From Glandiceps talaboti (lineage: Eukaryota > Hemichordata > Enteropneusta > Spengelidae): a DNA stretch of 64,000 nt. Positions within the stretch are counted from its first letter, which is position 1. Every line of letters starts with the position of its first letter. Shown here piece by piece: positions 51,910 through 64,000 of the stretch. Made by a program: the position numbers and the translations under genes. Below the pieces are notes generated by a model. It ran no database searches, was not told the DNA's origin, and saw nothing but the letters and a program-made list of their open reading frames with translations. The stretch is taken from contig NC_135571.1 in the NCBI RefSeq assembly GCF_964340395.1, positions 8,946,453 to 9,010,452 of the forward strand, written 5' to 3'.

Positions 51910-53300
51910 CAAAAGTATAACATTAACAGGAGGTATAAAACAGCGAGGACGAAAAACAACAATCGACGAACGATGCGAAAAAAAGCTTTTTGTTTTTTAA
52001 TAATGCCTATTGTCTGATTATACATACGTATTTAACATGTAGGGGTGAATCTTCTCTTCAAGCCCTACTACTATTTCTGTTCAGTGGTTACTTTGCAGTA
52101 ACAGTTGTGGGTTCTGAATTTGACTAATGTATGCAGCAATTAAGTCATTCTATTTTGGCTCCATTCATGTAGGCGTACATGCTGGCATTTGGCTACAGTC
52201 AGCGCACCGGTCTTGACGTGTTAACAGTTTCGACGTGTACTACGCCAAGGATACTACCAACAGACCGATAAGGGTGCCACACTTTCATTTTTCAAAAAGG
52301 TAGGAATTGGAGAGAATGTAAATGTAATGTGTTGTAGTGAGAAAAACATATGAACAGTTCAAGCCTGCGCATATGGTTTGTTGTTGTACATAAGTGCACA
52401 CTATACATTCTGCCATGGGTGTTCTCACAGGTGGATACTGTGGTACTGAGAACGTTACAATTGCATAGTTTAAGCGCATCAAAACAAATCCGCTTGATCG
52501 AGGCCGGCCAGGTCGCACTTTCAAAATTTCATCCCCGCTCTTGAAATGTTATGGGTGTGTTTGTTTAAATATAAGTTAGCTTCTCTATTAGAGTTACAAT
52601 GTAGTATGTTCGCTGTACTTTGTAAATGTAGCATATTGCATTTCACCTTGCGTTGGTTACTGCAAATGGTGTTTAACACCAACTGGGACGATGCCATTTT
52701 TCTACGGTTCTTCCCACTAACCCTAAGGCTTGTTTATCTCCCGAAACAGAACATCATTTATAACTTTAATGTTTTTATGCATTCGAAGACATTCGTATTT
52801 CTTGATGGTCAAACTATCATTTTTTAGAGCCTACGTATTAATTAACGTGAAACTTTAAAATAAAAGTGTCTCGTTGAGTTAACCTCGCCGCTGTATTTAA
52901 AGCGTTACACTTTTGAAAGTCGAATGCCACATATATTAAACCACAATTTTCATTAACCCTTTGTTTCTAAATTAGGGCACATGATAAAAACACTGGTAGT
53001 AAATACTGCACTAAATTAGTTTTTCTGTGTGCTCGGATCTATTTGGAGGGTTGGGTGGGGTTTGGTCCAACGCGGTCCGTTGCTACGTCCCAATATTTCT
53101 TATACACAAATCCTGTGCAATGATGCGTTTGAATTTGCGCAGAAAGCAGAATGGGACCGGGTATGGGGTGAATATATATACAAACATGTAGTAGGCAGTA
53201 TTTGTTGAACTGAGCCACAATCAATCATAACAGACATACACGTGTATTTAGGCTATGGTATTCTAATGGTAAGCCAAGTTGCCCGGAGTCATTCCTTGCT
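51910..53300. other. No gene seen
   Basis: Unique-looking sequence. Open frames at 52285-52544 and 52546-52827 lack splice-consistent context and family resemblance. Confidence 0.4.
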
Positions 53301-53312
53301 ACAGTGTGATTA

Positions 53313-53390
53313 ACACGCACGCGCACACACGCACGCACGCGCACACACGCACGCACGCACGCACGCACGCATACGCACGCACACACACCC
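53313..53390. repeat. (GCAC)n/(CA)n microsatellite
   Basis: GCAC tetranucleotides with CA variants. The following 53391-54430 is AT-rich with nothing recognised. Confidence 0.9.
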
Positions 53391-54439
53391 ATGATCTGCC
53401 AGCAAAGTTCGTTATTCTTACTTAAAATTCACTGCTACCATATCTTTACTTTACCATAATTTTTCATTTTTCCTGCAGTGACAAGTATAAATATGAAATC
53501 GTTAATTCTGTTTTTGATTTCTCTGAGTAACAGGTGGTTTTGCTTTCTAAATGGGAATGATTTGGCCATTTACATTTGTATTAGCATCGGCTGGGACGTG
53601 TTTATGAAAATGTTTTGTTAGGTACAATAACTTACTCGTAATAGTGTACACTATGAAAAACAATGATTCACATGTGAGTAAACGATTAATACTCGATAAA
53701 TAAAATAAAATCAAATTAATTTTTGGGTCCGCACGCAAAAACAGCACCCTCAACGGCGATCATAATTTCAATCTTTTTCTGTACTGTTTATGGATAATGT
53801 CGGCTGATTAACATGTAAGATGTCTTTTTGTTGGTATTTTAACATTTTCCTTAAATAAATAGTGGTTGCCTGATCGAAAAATGATACTTCAGTTAGTAAC
53901 TTACAACTAGTGCAGTTTTCACACAGTGACATATTCAAAACCTAGTTTTCGTTCAAGATTTAAACTTGACATAACAATACCTACAGATAATATTGACCGC
54001 AAATTAACAGATACAATGTCTTTTTTTAAATAAGTATTTGACCAATTTTTTTGTGAGTAACACTGTACTGAACCCATGAGGGATGGCCCTCACTGGACCT
54101 CTTGTGAGACAAATATCCAGTATAACTAAAGATTATTAGATTGTTGTTATATCTTTACATTGTCAATGGAAATAATTCGCGTAGAAAGAAGTCACAGTCT
54201 GTTTATTCAAAAACTCTTTAAAACATTGATAATTTTTTTCGTTTGGCTCGACAAAATCTTACAAGCAGTGTAACATTTTATTAACTTACTAACACTAACA
54301 CCGTAAAATTATATCGTCTGAATAGACAAAAATTACTTTTTCCTCAAAATATATTGAGTCACTGTTGTAGAATGAGTTGACCCTGGATCATCCCGGATTG
54401 TCTATGACTAGTTTTCCTAATTTGAATCCTAGTCCATCG

Positions 54440-54545
54440 TCGCAAAACACGGTCTCTTTTACGGCACCGTCGCAGATTCTCGTTATTTCGAAGTGTAGCG
54501 GAAGAAATAACAGCTCTGGTTTGCGAGAATGATCCTAATCCAACT
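54440..54545 (-). mobile_element. Dispersed repeat D, inverted relative to 63010-63120
   Basis: GGTCTCTTTTACGGCACCGT, TCTCGTTATTTCGAAGTG and AACAGCTCTGGTTTGCG are the reverse complement of sequence at 63010-63120. An open frame on the minus strand here has no recognised product. Confidence 0.6.
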
Positions 54546-54734
54546 ACGGTCTTCAATCTATGTTTTAAGCACTGTCTGGGTGCATGGTGCCATTGAGAAA
54601 AAAATGGGGATAAATTCACATGGCTCAATCCATCCGAATATGCTTTGAATATTCATTGAGTAAACATCTGTGCACGTCCTGCATGTGGCTATAATATCTC
54701 GGCTTTGTTATAAAGCAAGTCCTATTACGTAATA

Positions 54735-54802
54735 GATAATCAACGAGTTCGGGAGGGTTATGTGCCAATAACTCACATAACCCTACCGAACGAGTTGTCT
54801 AT
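54735..54802. mobile_element. Small foldback (GAGTTCGGGAGGGTTATGTG type)
   Basis: AGATAATCAACGAGTTCGG and GAGGGTTATGTG are inverted 9 bp later as CACATAACCCTACCGAACG and AGTTGTCTAT. Related in style to the foldback at 57948-58045 (shared AACGAGTT and GGTTATG words). Confidence 0.6.
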
Positions 54803-56336
54803 TTTACTTTATCACACGGCTACACTCCGTCCACCAATCAGGGTACAGGATTGCCGTAGATTATAAGCCATAACCCACTCTTCACTAGTGCCACCTGACA
54901 GACTTGGAATACATGCAAATTCTATTGTTATCGCCGTGGTGATAAGTAAGATAAGGGCGGCCCTTTTTATTTTTCTGTTTCTCATCTCCCGACCGACCCT
55001 AATTTGCAGCTCCGACATTAGAAAAAAAAAAGTTTTTTTATTTCCGACCGACCCCTGAGCACAGCAAAATTGTAAGGTTCCCCATGGCGTCTTAGGCCAG
55101 TTCTGCCGAGGCCACGACCTTGCGACATTGGCCCCCTAAAATTACAAATGAAGCAATAATTTTCCCACCTTGCGTCGCTTTGGCGCATTCATTTTACGGC
55201 AGACATCAAAATTATCTTAGTCCACGGCCGGACCAGGCCAGGCTCTGACTCGACGTGAATCCCACAAGAAGTATACTGACTGCGTAAGGGAAAGTTTTGT
55301 TGACATCATATAAAGATACAGTGACAACGCGCAGTTCTATTGTTAACATAAAAAATGCCACAAAAAGATCAACTTTGATAAACTTAATCTACAAATTAAA
55401 ACATTAGAGGGATTAGATGAGACGTCGAAATGGACGTCTCTCGTCACATGTTTTGTCTACTGTCACTGTCGTGACCTCTGACCTAATCACTGACGTGTGC
55501 GAAACACTGAACTTGCTACCGGAACATCTATCTGCCATGCCACAGCTCAGAAGCCTTCGTGAACCAAATTTATGGGAGAGGTTGTGATTTTCATTTGTTG
55601 ATGAGTACATGTGTATTTTGATTCCGAAAAAGCTGTGTTAGGGGATCGTGTTGCATGATGTTGACAGTGCTAGTGACACATGTGAATGTTGGGCACTGAA
55701 TCAATGCGTAATCACTGGCATGGCCACTATAGACGGCCGATGCATGTGCGCCCGGTCAGATATGAAGAACGAACTTGTTGTGCAAATCAGAAAAAAATTA
55801 ATGTAATATTTACAGAGCATCCCAACTTTGACTTTGTTGATAGTTTTAGTTAAAGATTCAAGTTCTGAGTTTCAAGGACACCTAATGTCAGCTTTCCGTA
55901 TCATTGCAAGTTTACGGTACGTAACTATGCTGTCATTTGATATAGCAGGACCAAATCATGATACACAGCCAGTAACGGTTAATTAATAAAAAATAAATTA
56001 TTTTAAAGTTTGTTTGACTATTATTTGTAAGTTTTTCGTTCACATTTGGTACTTTTTAAAGTCAGGGATTTTTTTTCTTCAAAATGTCATGAATTTGAAG
56101 AGGGAATGATAAACACAGCAGTGTACTAACAATTTTAAAAATGAAACAAGTGGTTACAAGTTTAGGATTTCTCAAAGTTTTTATTCGAGATCATATGTTC
56201 ACTGTGACTTATTTTGAAGTTGGTCATTGTCATTGTCTGAAAAAAGGGAATTATAAATTTTAGCACTGCTATTCATTGATATTCAGATTAAAAATTGTGA
56301 CTACCTGGCTGTCCAATCTTTCTAAACAATATATCA

Positions 56337-56339
<3 letters not shown>
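54803..56339. other. No gene seen
   Basis: Includes CCGACCGACCC words at about 54988 and 55044 that recur in changed form near 57880, suggesting another old repeat. Otherwise unique. Confidence 0.4.

Positions 56340-56420
<81 letters not shown>
56340..56420. repeat. (AT)n tract, left of the palindrome
   Basis: About 80 bp of pure AT. Confidence 0.95.
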
Positions 56421-56421
<1 letters not shown>

Positions 56422-56476
56422 CTCGGTGAGTATCAATCTGCTAAGACAGTGCTCTATACCGCAGTGGCAGAGCGTA

Positions 56477-56727
<251 letters not shown>

Positions 56728-56858
56728 CATAATCTTAATTGCCTTCTTTTTCTAAGGTGTAATGTGTAGTACACTATTTTCAAAAAATAGCTTACTGGGA
56801 ACTGTTATTATGAATGGAATTTTTTTATGTTGTTAGTAATGGTCTATACGTAATGGAA

Positions 56859-56896
56859 TATCTCAGACCACAGTATCTCTATAGTGGTCTGAGATA
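56859..56896. repeat. Hairpin, 13-bp arms
   Basis: TATCTCAGACCAC and GTGGTCTGAGATA around a 12-bp loop. No T-tract follows and this is a eukaryotic context, so not a bacterial terminator. Confidence 0.7.
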
Positions 56897-57947
56897 ATTT
56901 ATATGAATATTTCATAAACAATAATAATTGACCCCACTCCCTGTCAAATGACACCACTTTTTGGAACCAAGGGGCCTGTGTCCCCACTTGTTGGAAACCT
57001 TGGCAGAACACCGCCGTCTAACCCCCCCCCCCTCTCACCCACCCACCCACCCAACCCCTTTGTTACGTCAGAGCAGCATGTGTCTTTCATCATGGCAGAA
57101 ATCATTGAGGTTTGATGAGGGACAGGGCTCAAAATTAATACTGTCACGCGGTACATTTTGCTGCAATGCAATAATAGCTCAGAATATTTCCATCATTTTC
57201 AAAATTATGCTTAAAATTGGTAAAAGTCATACTGCATTCCAAATTTCTTGACCAGTTTTTAGCTTTAAATCAGTTGTATTATCAGGGAAATGACCGACTC
57301 CATAGCCGTTTCATGACCCATGACATGCATGACCTTTGAAGACATTCCAATGTTTACATTATTACTTTTAATTACTTTTAAACAGTAAATCCCAAAGGGG
57401 TTCTGAGTTCTAGAAATGCTTGACATGTTATCTGGTGGATTATTTTGACAAGTTCACACTGAAGAAAAATGTTTCATAGAAGTAATGGTTTATATAAATG
57501 AAAATTCATCTAGCACACTGATCAGTGACAATCACGTACGTGTTTCAAAAAGTTACACACTAAAGTTCAAATTGGATAACTTGTTAGCGATGGCAATGCC
57601 ACTTTGATTAATAGGACGAATGTATTAGTACTCCTGATAAAATCACACAATAGTTCATGGCTACAGATATACACCCATCAGGATGATAAGTATTTAATCA
57701 TCTTCTTACAAAGTTGTTCTACAGACTTGTCAACCTTGCTAAAATGAAGGAAAGAGACTTGTAACAAGGAAATCAATAAAGAGAAGAGAAATGAAGTTGT
57801 ATACAGACTAACAGGACAGAAAGGACAGAGAATAGAACTGAAAAAATACATTTTTTTTCTTGCCCCCCTTTTTTTTTTATTTCGCCCGCCCGACCCGCCT
57901 GACTATTCCATTGGAGATGAGAAACAAAAAAAAAACAACCTCACCCT

Positions 57948-58045
57948 AATGAACTCGTTTGGTTGATTATGCGTCAAACACTCGGGGCTACGCCCCCTCG
58001 TGTTATAATGCATAATCAACCAAACTCGTTCATTATCTATCACTA
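57948..58045. mobile_element. Foldback element (ACTCGTTTGGTTGATTATGC type)
   Basis: GAACTCGTTTGGTTGATTA and its inverted copy AATCAACCAAACTCGTTCA enclose a second inverted pair, ACACTCGGGG and CCCCCTCGTGTT. About 100 bp in all. Confidence 0.65.
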
Positions 58046-59420
58046 CTAGTATACTACGAGGTGATTGGCTCAAACGGATATATAGGTCACACCCCTAAGA
58101 ACGAGTGGGTTATGGCTCCATATAACCAACCGAAATCAAGGCCTCTGATTGGCCCAGTTGGTCCAGCCGAAGTATAAAAAAACATTATTCCATTTTTAAT
58201 CGAAATGTTATATCAATAGAACTCACACATTTAAACTGGAATTGAATGACGTATCAATCTTTAATCGTCAAATCTTGGTGATAGTGCGTGATTGCTGCTC
58301 GTTTATTATAGCACTCACTGAATTATTCCATTGACAGGAATAAGTGTAATGGTTTTTTCCATCACGAACTGACCACGCGTTCATCACATGAAAGCTACCT
58401 TGTTTGTTTGTTTTGGAATACACATCCATATCCAGGCCTGACCCACTAGTCGCATTTTAGTGTCACCTGTTGAATAGTTAAGGTTACGCAAAACTGAATT
58501 TAAATCTACATGTCTGGAAATTGGAAGGACACTGACTATTTTCTACTCTCAGGTCAAAGGTGGTGTATTGATTGATAGTCAAAGTGATACCAAACTGGAG
58601 AAAGTAGAATTTCAACAATTACTAATGGGCAGCACGAAGGGTTTTTTTTTATGTCTCATGCAACGTTTCTTGTTAGGAATTACACAAAGAAATTACAGAC
58701 ACTGATAGTACACACGCACATAAAAATGTGTATTTTATCTCATTATGAGCACAAATAAACAGTGCTGTGTCAGAATCTCCCTTGTCTCGCCGACGGTGAT
58801 ACGGATTTGTGTTCTCCTGTCAGCCAACATTCAATATTATGCGTATGTGTTATCAGTGCATTTGTTTTAAATTACTGTGTTTGGGATCACATGTTTCTAT
58901 GTCTGATCCCAAACAAAAATTTAGTGTACCTATTGCCTTGACATCTCACGTGAACTACCGCAATAAAAGCTATACATTTCTTTAACTTGGTCTTTGCCAA
59001 CATGCCACAAACAAACGTCATATCTGACCCCAAACACAAATTCACGACAAGTGTCTATTTTGTGTAGGTATTTCGTAACAAATAACCTTGTGTGACGCGG
59101 ATGTAAAAACACAATGCCGCCAAATTAAAACTCTATAGTCCAGTAACAATACTAACATGCACGTTACATGCTTGGAAAAGACACTACTAGCAGGTCAAAG
59201 CCCCTTGTAAATCCCGGTGATCAGTTCATGGCCTGTACTCGTTGTACAGAGAATGCACTGAGGTATAATTATTTTCTTGAGGTCACACGCATTACAGAGT
59301 ATAAATTAAAGATCATCTTTTCAGTTGTTGTCTGATTTGCATCTAGGTACCAGGTAAGAAACACTTCTGATTGGAGTTGTTAAAATCAAAGCATTACCGA
59401 CTCGAATAAGAGAATGTGGG
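58046..59420. other. No gene seen
   Basis: Unique sequence; a small inverted pair TTTGGGATCA/TGATCCCAAA lies at about 58879-58915. No coding region supported. Confidence 0.4.
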
Positions 59421-59426
59421 AATTTT

Positions 59427-59521
59427 ATGATGTATGTATGTATGTATGTATGTATGTATGTATGTATGTATGTATGTATGTATGTATGTATGTATGTATG
59501 TATGTATGTATGTATGTATGT

Positions 59522-59561
<40 letters not shown>

Positions 59562-59741
59562 ATGTATGTATGTATGTGTGTGTACGTACGTGTGTATGTA
59601 TGTATGTGTGTATGTATGTATGTGTGCACGTACGTATATATGTATATATCTTATGTGTGTACGTACGTACGTACGTACGTATGTATAAGTTTATTTATCC
59701 AATTGCATTGACGTATATTTCCCCCCACAAATTGTTGTTGT

Positions 59742-59813
<72 letters not shown>

Positions 59814-59816
59814 GTC

Positions 59817-59850
<34 letters not shown>
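59427..59850. repeat. Microsatellite cluster (TATG)n, (TACG)n, (TGTC)n, (GTT)n
   Basis: Four different simple repeats in 420 bp, separated by a 40-bp unique stretch at about 59690-59735. Confidence 0.95.
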
Positions 59851-59852
<2 letters not shown>

Positions 59853-60189
59853 ACTTTCAGGTTCTTGTATAGATAGTTTTCGTTATCTGAAGGATTCTGT
59901 CACTGTTGTCATTCCTTTGCTTGCGTAACAATTCAATGTAGGGATTTATCGTTCTGACTTTGATATAGTGGGAGGGGAAAACATGGAATAGTGGGGGAAG
60001 GGGCTCATAGTGTGTACGTCAAAATGAACTGTTGGTATATGGTGGAAAGCACAAATGTCTTCAGTAGGTAAATTATTTACTGTAACAATATTGGTGGGCA
60101 GTTACTGACGGGCAACTGCAGTTGAAACGTAGGGGAAGGGAGTGAGGGCACATAAGAACAGCTAAACACAAGGAAAACCACAAATCTGC

Positions 60190-60260
60190 CCGTTCGCTAG
60201 TCTTGCTGCTAGACGTTCGGGCTTTCTTTCGATGCTATAACTATAAGCAAACGAAGTTCG
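60190..60260 (+). mobile_element. Dispersed repeat E, first copy
   Basis: TAGTCTTGCTGCTAGACG followed by GGCTTTCTTTCGATGC and GCATGTGAGGG resembles 63938-64000 (TAGTCTTGCTGCTAGACC, GGCTTTTCTGTTG, GCCAGTGAGG). Probably a transposon end; the body is not defined. Confidence 0.45.
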
Positions 60261-61379
60261 CATGTGAGGGCCTGCCATCCTCGATAGCGTTGTTCGGCTG
60301 TGTGTCGTATTTTATCGGAAGAACATCCGAGGGCTAGCTGATAGACTACCCGTTCGCTGCATTTGTATCGTACAAGACAATTTGTGCAACCATAGACCTT
60401 CCACCAGGGTCTATGGTACAACACTGGATCCATTATACAAACATTGCTCTTCTATCACACGCATGATTGAACGGTCGAGGACGGTTTATAATGTTCTCTA
60501 GCAGATACAAGGGAAACATTGATTTTGGCCTCAGTCCATATCATTGACAATGGTTGACATATTTTGAGTGCCATTGTGTGCGTGAGCCAACTTCACACAC
60601 CCGAGATGGGAAGGACATTCATGCTCTATTCATAGCATGAGAATCATGAGTTTTATAGGCTGTGACAATTACTTTGACAATGCAGACAACATTGGGTCCT
60701 TTACCGTGTGCAATGCTTGGCCTACATGCATTGATTGCCTTTTGTAGGCAAAAGTGTACCTACCCCAGGCCTGTATATTACTAGTATGTTCATGATATAT
60801 AGACGTGGGATCAGTGATTGGGGTCAAAGGTCAAATCGTTGGATGCTTTACATATATTTGGGGTTTAGATACAGAATATACTGTAAGACCTACAGTACAA
60901 AAGTTTTACATAAAAGTTTCCAGTTTTTAATATTATATTTCTACAGAACGTAGAGGGAGAACTGCATACAGAACAAATAACAAAAACGTTCTAAAGTAGC
61001 TGCCATATTGACTTTTTCCATTGCTCTAGAAAGTATCTAAATTGGTCAAAAGTGGGGGTAAATCATTCTGAAGGTTTCTAAAGGTGTTTTACTGAGTGAT
61101 GTTTCTTTTCTATCTAATATTTGCAAGACGTACTATTTATGTAACTTGTATGCTAATATTGAGAGGTACAATTTCAAATTTTGTGTAGACCTAAACTTGG
61201 ACTCTATATCCTGTGTCGAATGTACCTGTCCAGGATTCAATACTACATGTGTAGATACGTATTAAAACCAGATGAAAAGGAATATTTTTAACGTGTGTAT
61301 GTACACTTGATAACAAGTCACATCAATACGCCGAAATTGGTCAAAAGGATATATCATTTGGCATATCATGAATGCCTTT

Positions 61380-61475
61380 ATTGTAGTCACAATAACCCTT
61401 TCTGGCAAACTGTTCCAAATGTCTACGACATATTGACTGGAAAAATATTTACGTATATCCAATCTGGATTAAAAT
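61380..61475 (-). mobile_element. LINE ORF2 C-terminal fragment
   Basis: The minus strand reads MDIRKYFSSQYVVDIWNSLP, then ERV. WNSLP with an upstream RKxFF-like segment is the hallmark C-terminal motif of LINE reverse transcriptases. A direct repeat of the same DNA (TCTGGTAAACTGTTCC, CCAATCTGGAT) is at about 61518-61600 and continues into a longer piece to about 61930 with TTCCAAAAATGCAATATCCC and GTGGGGAAGACACTGGGGAA. Decayed. Confidence 0.6.
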
Positions 61476-61930
61476 AATTACTAAGTAATTACAATGATTT
61501 AATTGGTGTAGTAATAACAATAATCATTTCTGGTAAACTGTTCCAAATGTTTAAAACATGTCGACTGAAAAAATATTTTGGTACATCCAATCTGGATCTG
61601 TCTTTAAATCATTTCAATCTATATCCCCTTGTTGTCGAAGTAGATACTTTGAAAAATACAACTGGATCAAGGAGAATATGTAAATGGAAAAGTTTATACA
61701 CTTCAAGCAAATCAGCTCCAATTCATCTAGTTTCTAAAGTTGTCAGTTTCAATATGCGTAACTGTCCCCATAATTCAAGCCACCAAGCTGCGGAATCATC
61801 CTGGTGAACCGACGCTACACTTTTTCCAAAAATGCAATATCCCTACTCGTATATATGTGGGGAAGACACTGGGGAAGCATAGTCAAGTTGTGGACTTACT
61901 AGTGCTTTAAAAGATAAAAACCAACCAGAG

Positions 61931-63009
61931 TATTCATAGTAACTGAAATAATTCATGGTTGGCGTACATTTTTGAAAGAATAGCAATCAGCAACATCAAA
62001 GAATATAGGAAATCAAATACACCGGAAGCATCATACATAATATGCAAATGATATGCAAATAAAGAAACCATAATTTATAATATTGTGATTAAAATACAAA
62101 ATTATACAACCGTCTACAAGTTTATAGTCTACAGGATGCCCATAAGTACATTTATACAGATATAAAGCAATCGTACAGTTCACATAGATGGCCGACGAAA
62201 AACGCCGTCCCCCTTTTCCGTGAAATTTCTAATAAGCATGCTAACCCGCTTCATCTGGGACTGTTACCACCGGGTCCCCTTCTAACGTAATTGGTCAATA
62301 TTGATAACTATTCAGACAACACAATCAATTTTAAATCATTATGTAGTAGTATGTCAGCATAATGAATTCAAAGCCACTATGTAGTGACAAAAATGCCCTT
62401 TTATTGATAATTTATTGTCTTTCATTTTTATCGATTTTGCAACATTTTTACGAAATGTTTTATTTGGGGGTACAAAACAGATTCCATTAAAATCAAAAAT
62501 GTTTTTGACGAATGAGAACTAAAATGGTTCACCCCCTCCCCCAACCCCCCAAAACAAAAACTAATGACATCATTTATTCCTACAATAGACTATTAATCTT
62601 GCCCCTGAGATCGCAAGCAGTCTTTTAGAAACTCTTATTTGAGCACGTTGCACGACTGAGTACACCTACACCCTGGCTCAGACTATAGAAAATTTGCCCA
62701 AGGTAGAGACCCCAGTAGCTATGCATATGCATATGTCTGATTGTTAACCTTGTTATACACTGACGTGTACTGGCATGTTAACTTTTCTTAGTTGTACAGC
62801 TAATTGTAAGAACACGAATACCTGCCCTTTTACTTGGCCATATTGCCAATGTCCCCATATACTGTATACTATGCCATGATCATTGTACATCACGACTAGT
62901 ACGTTGCACTGTAGTGTTCTGATACAACCACAAAGAAATTGTAATTGTGAACGCTGATAAATTGACGTTATATACGCGTTCTGCAGATCAGAGGCATCTC
63001 TAACATGCG
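61931..63009. other. No gene seen
   Basis: AT-rich unique sequence. Nothing recognised. Confidence 0.4.
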
Positions 63010-63120
63010 ACCATTCGCGTAAACCAGAGCTGTTCCCAGTTTCTTCCGCAACACTGCGAAATAACGAGACCTCCGGTGCGTCTTTGACAGTGTCGTAAAA
63101 GAGGCTGCGGTTTACGACGA
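63010..63120 (+). mobile_element. Dispersed repeat D, second copy
   Basis: Matches 54440-54545 in opposite orientation (AACCAGAGCTGTTCCCAG, CGAAATAACGAGACC, AAGAGGCTGCGG). It is followed by three TTACGACGATGA-type units. Confidence 0.6.
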
Positions 63121-63244
63121 GGACTTACGACGATGACTTACGACGATGACTTACGACATGAATTGTAGTTCTTATTAAATGGAATAATTATTATTTGGCT
63201 ATCTATGAAAATAATTGTACCTCACACAAAGAAACTGTGATGAT

Positions 63245-63590
63245 GCTGGTGTATACACGGGGGGGGGGGGGCTACTCCCCATTTTTGAGTATACGTATAT
63301 ACCCCGCCCTTTTGGGTGCATTTTCTAGCCCTTTCGTTGAAAATGGGGTCTGTCTTTATTCTAGCTGAAGAATCAAAAACGGGGTCCACTTTGCATTATT
63401 TTTTTTATTTTAGTTGGTCTGAAATGTGATCTACTGTCCTTTACCAAATCATAACTGCCATTAATTGTCCCGAAATGTTGCCTCCTAAAGGAAAAATGTA
63501 TTTTGGTCTAAAATGGGGTATTGGTTTTTGTTGAAATGGGTCTAAAGTGTGGCCTGGGGCTGACCACTGGTACTGCCCCAGGGTATACAC
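63245..63590 (+). mobile_element. Dispersed repeat C, full copy with GTATACAC ends
   Basis: Starts GGTGTATACACGG then a G12 run and ends CCAGGGTATACACTC, giving short inverted ends. The interior (GGTGCATTTTCTAGCCCTTT, TACCAAATCATAACTGCCAT) matches 35485-35850. Non-coding. Confidence 0.65.
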
Positions 63591-63722
63591 TCAAGTCATG
63601 TCACGTGATTATTTATTTTGAGGTTATTTTCAAATCACTTCACCACTCTCCCTTGTTCTAGACTAAGATTACTAGCTTTCAAATGATTCATTTCTTGTAG
63701 GGAGTCAAAAAAACGTGATAAC

Positions 63723-63845
63723 ATGGGCTCAGAGTCAAAGTTCCATGTCTTCTACAAGGGGGAAATGGCAGAGAAGTATGCCACTGATAGACCACCCTAT
63801 CCAATGAAAGTTGCAGACGCTATTGTTGAGTTTCTTGAAGAAAAG
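63723..63845 (+). CDS. Class I SAM-dependent methyltransferase, first coding exon (partial)
   Basis: The exon starts at 63701 (acceptor TTTCTTGTAG) with ATG at 63723; 41 codons run to a GTGAGT donor at 63846, phase 0. It reads MGSESKFHVFYKGEMAEKYA, then DRPPYP and AIVEFLEEK. The xxAEKYAxxRPxYP start is typical of a family of class I methyltransferase-domain proteins (UbiE/COQ5-like fold) found widely in invertebrates. The SAM-binding glycine motif would be in the next exon, beyond the window. MGSES could also allow N-myristoylation but is weaker than in the ligases. Family call from a short N-terminus only. Confidence 0.55.
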
Positions 63846-64000
63846 GTGAGTTGATTTATTACTTTAGCCATCATGTGATAGGTCAGTTAAGAAGTCAAGT
63901 TATACACATATGAACCATACGAGTCATGGGTTACTGTAGTCTTGCTGCTAGACCCCTCTGGCTTTTCTGTTGTCAAGGAGACGGAAGGTCGCCAGTGAGG

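Noticed and set aside
52546-52827. Plus-strand 93-codon hydrophobic open frame
   Set aside because: No homology pattern, no splice context, composition typical of AT-rich non-coding DNA.
54359-54628. Minus-strand 89-codon open frame with a basic composition
   Set aside because: Overlaps dispersed repeat D, which also occurs at 63010-63120; no start or splice support.
56859-56896. Rho-independent terminator
   Set aside because: Hairpin without a U-tract in a eukaryotic intergenic region.

Overview
The window looks like nuclear DNA of an invertebrate deuterostome, most plausibly an amphioxus-like or hemichordate-like animal. The reasons are split genes with GT-AG introns of about 0.3-1.8 kb, animal-only protein families (DEPDC7-like, FN3-HECT ligases, rhodopsin-class GPCR), LINE and SINE remnants, many foldback/MITE elements and very abundant microsatellites. 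The species cannot be fixed from the sequence alone.

Layout. 85-3987 (+) is the 3' part of a DEPDC7-like gene. 4-9 kb is non-coding; it holds a 73-bp tandem array in which every unit carries a CTCF-core-like site, a 57-bp minisatellite and a foldback element. 9.0-9.5 kb is a broken sulfotransferase-like exon split by a MITE with a 9-bp target duplication. 12.5-43 kb, the centre of interest, holds three tandem same-strand paralogues encoding fibronectin-III plus HECT ubiquitin ligases. Copy 1 (12543-17424, 521 aa) has one FN3. Copy 2 (20406-28132, 677 aa) and copy 3 (34061-42932, 717 aa) have two FN3 domains. I rebuilt all exons by reading splice sites; frames and phases close exactly in all three. 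43-63.7 kb is gene-poor: LINE fragments, minisatellites, an intronless-coding GPCR on the minus strand (47988-49031), foldbacks and a perfect 141-bp palindrome beside (AT)n. At 63.7 kb the first coding exon of a class I methyltransferase gene begins and runs off the window.

How the genes fit together. The three ligases keep a C-lobe cysteine in the Thr-Cys-Phe context, so all look catalytically competent. Copies 2 and 3 start Met-Gly followed by basic residues, as in N-myristoylated proteins, whereas copy 1 does not. This predicts membrane-tethered and soluble forms of one ligase family. All three have a homologous 5' leader with an RFX X-box-like palindrome, and patchy near-identity between copies suggests gene conversion. 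The other genes have no evident functional link to the cluster.

Limits: gene models rest on reading splice sites and family resemblance by eye. No alignment, HMM or transcript search was run, and repeat boundaries are approximate.
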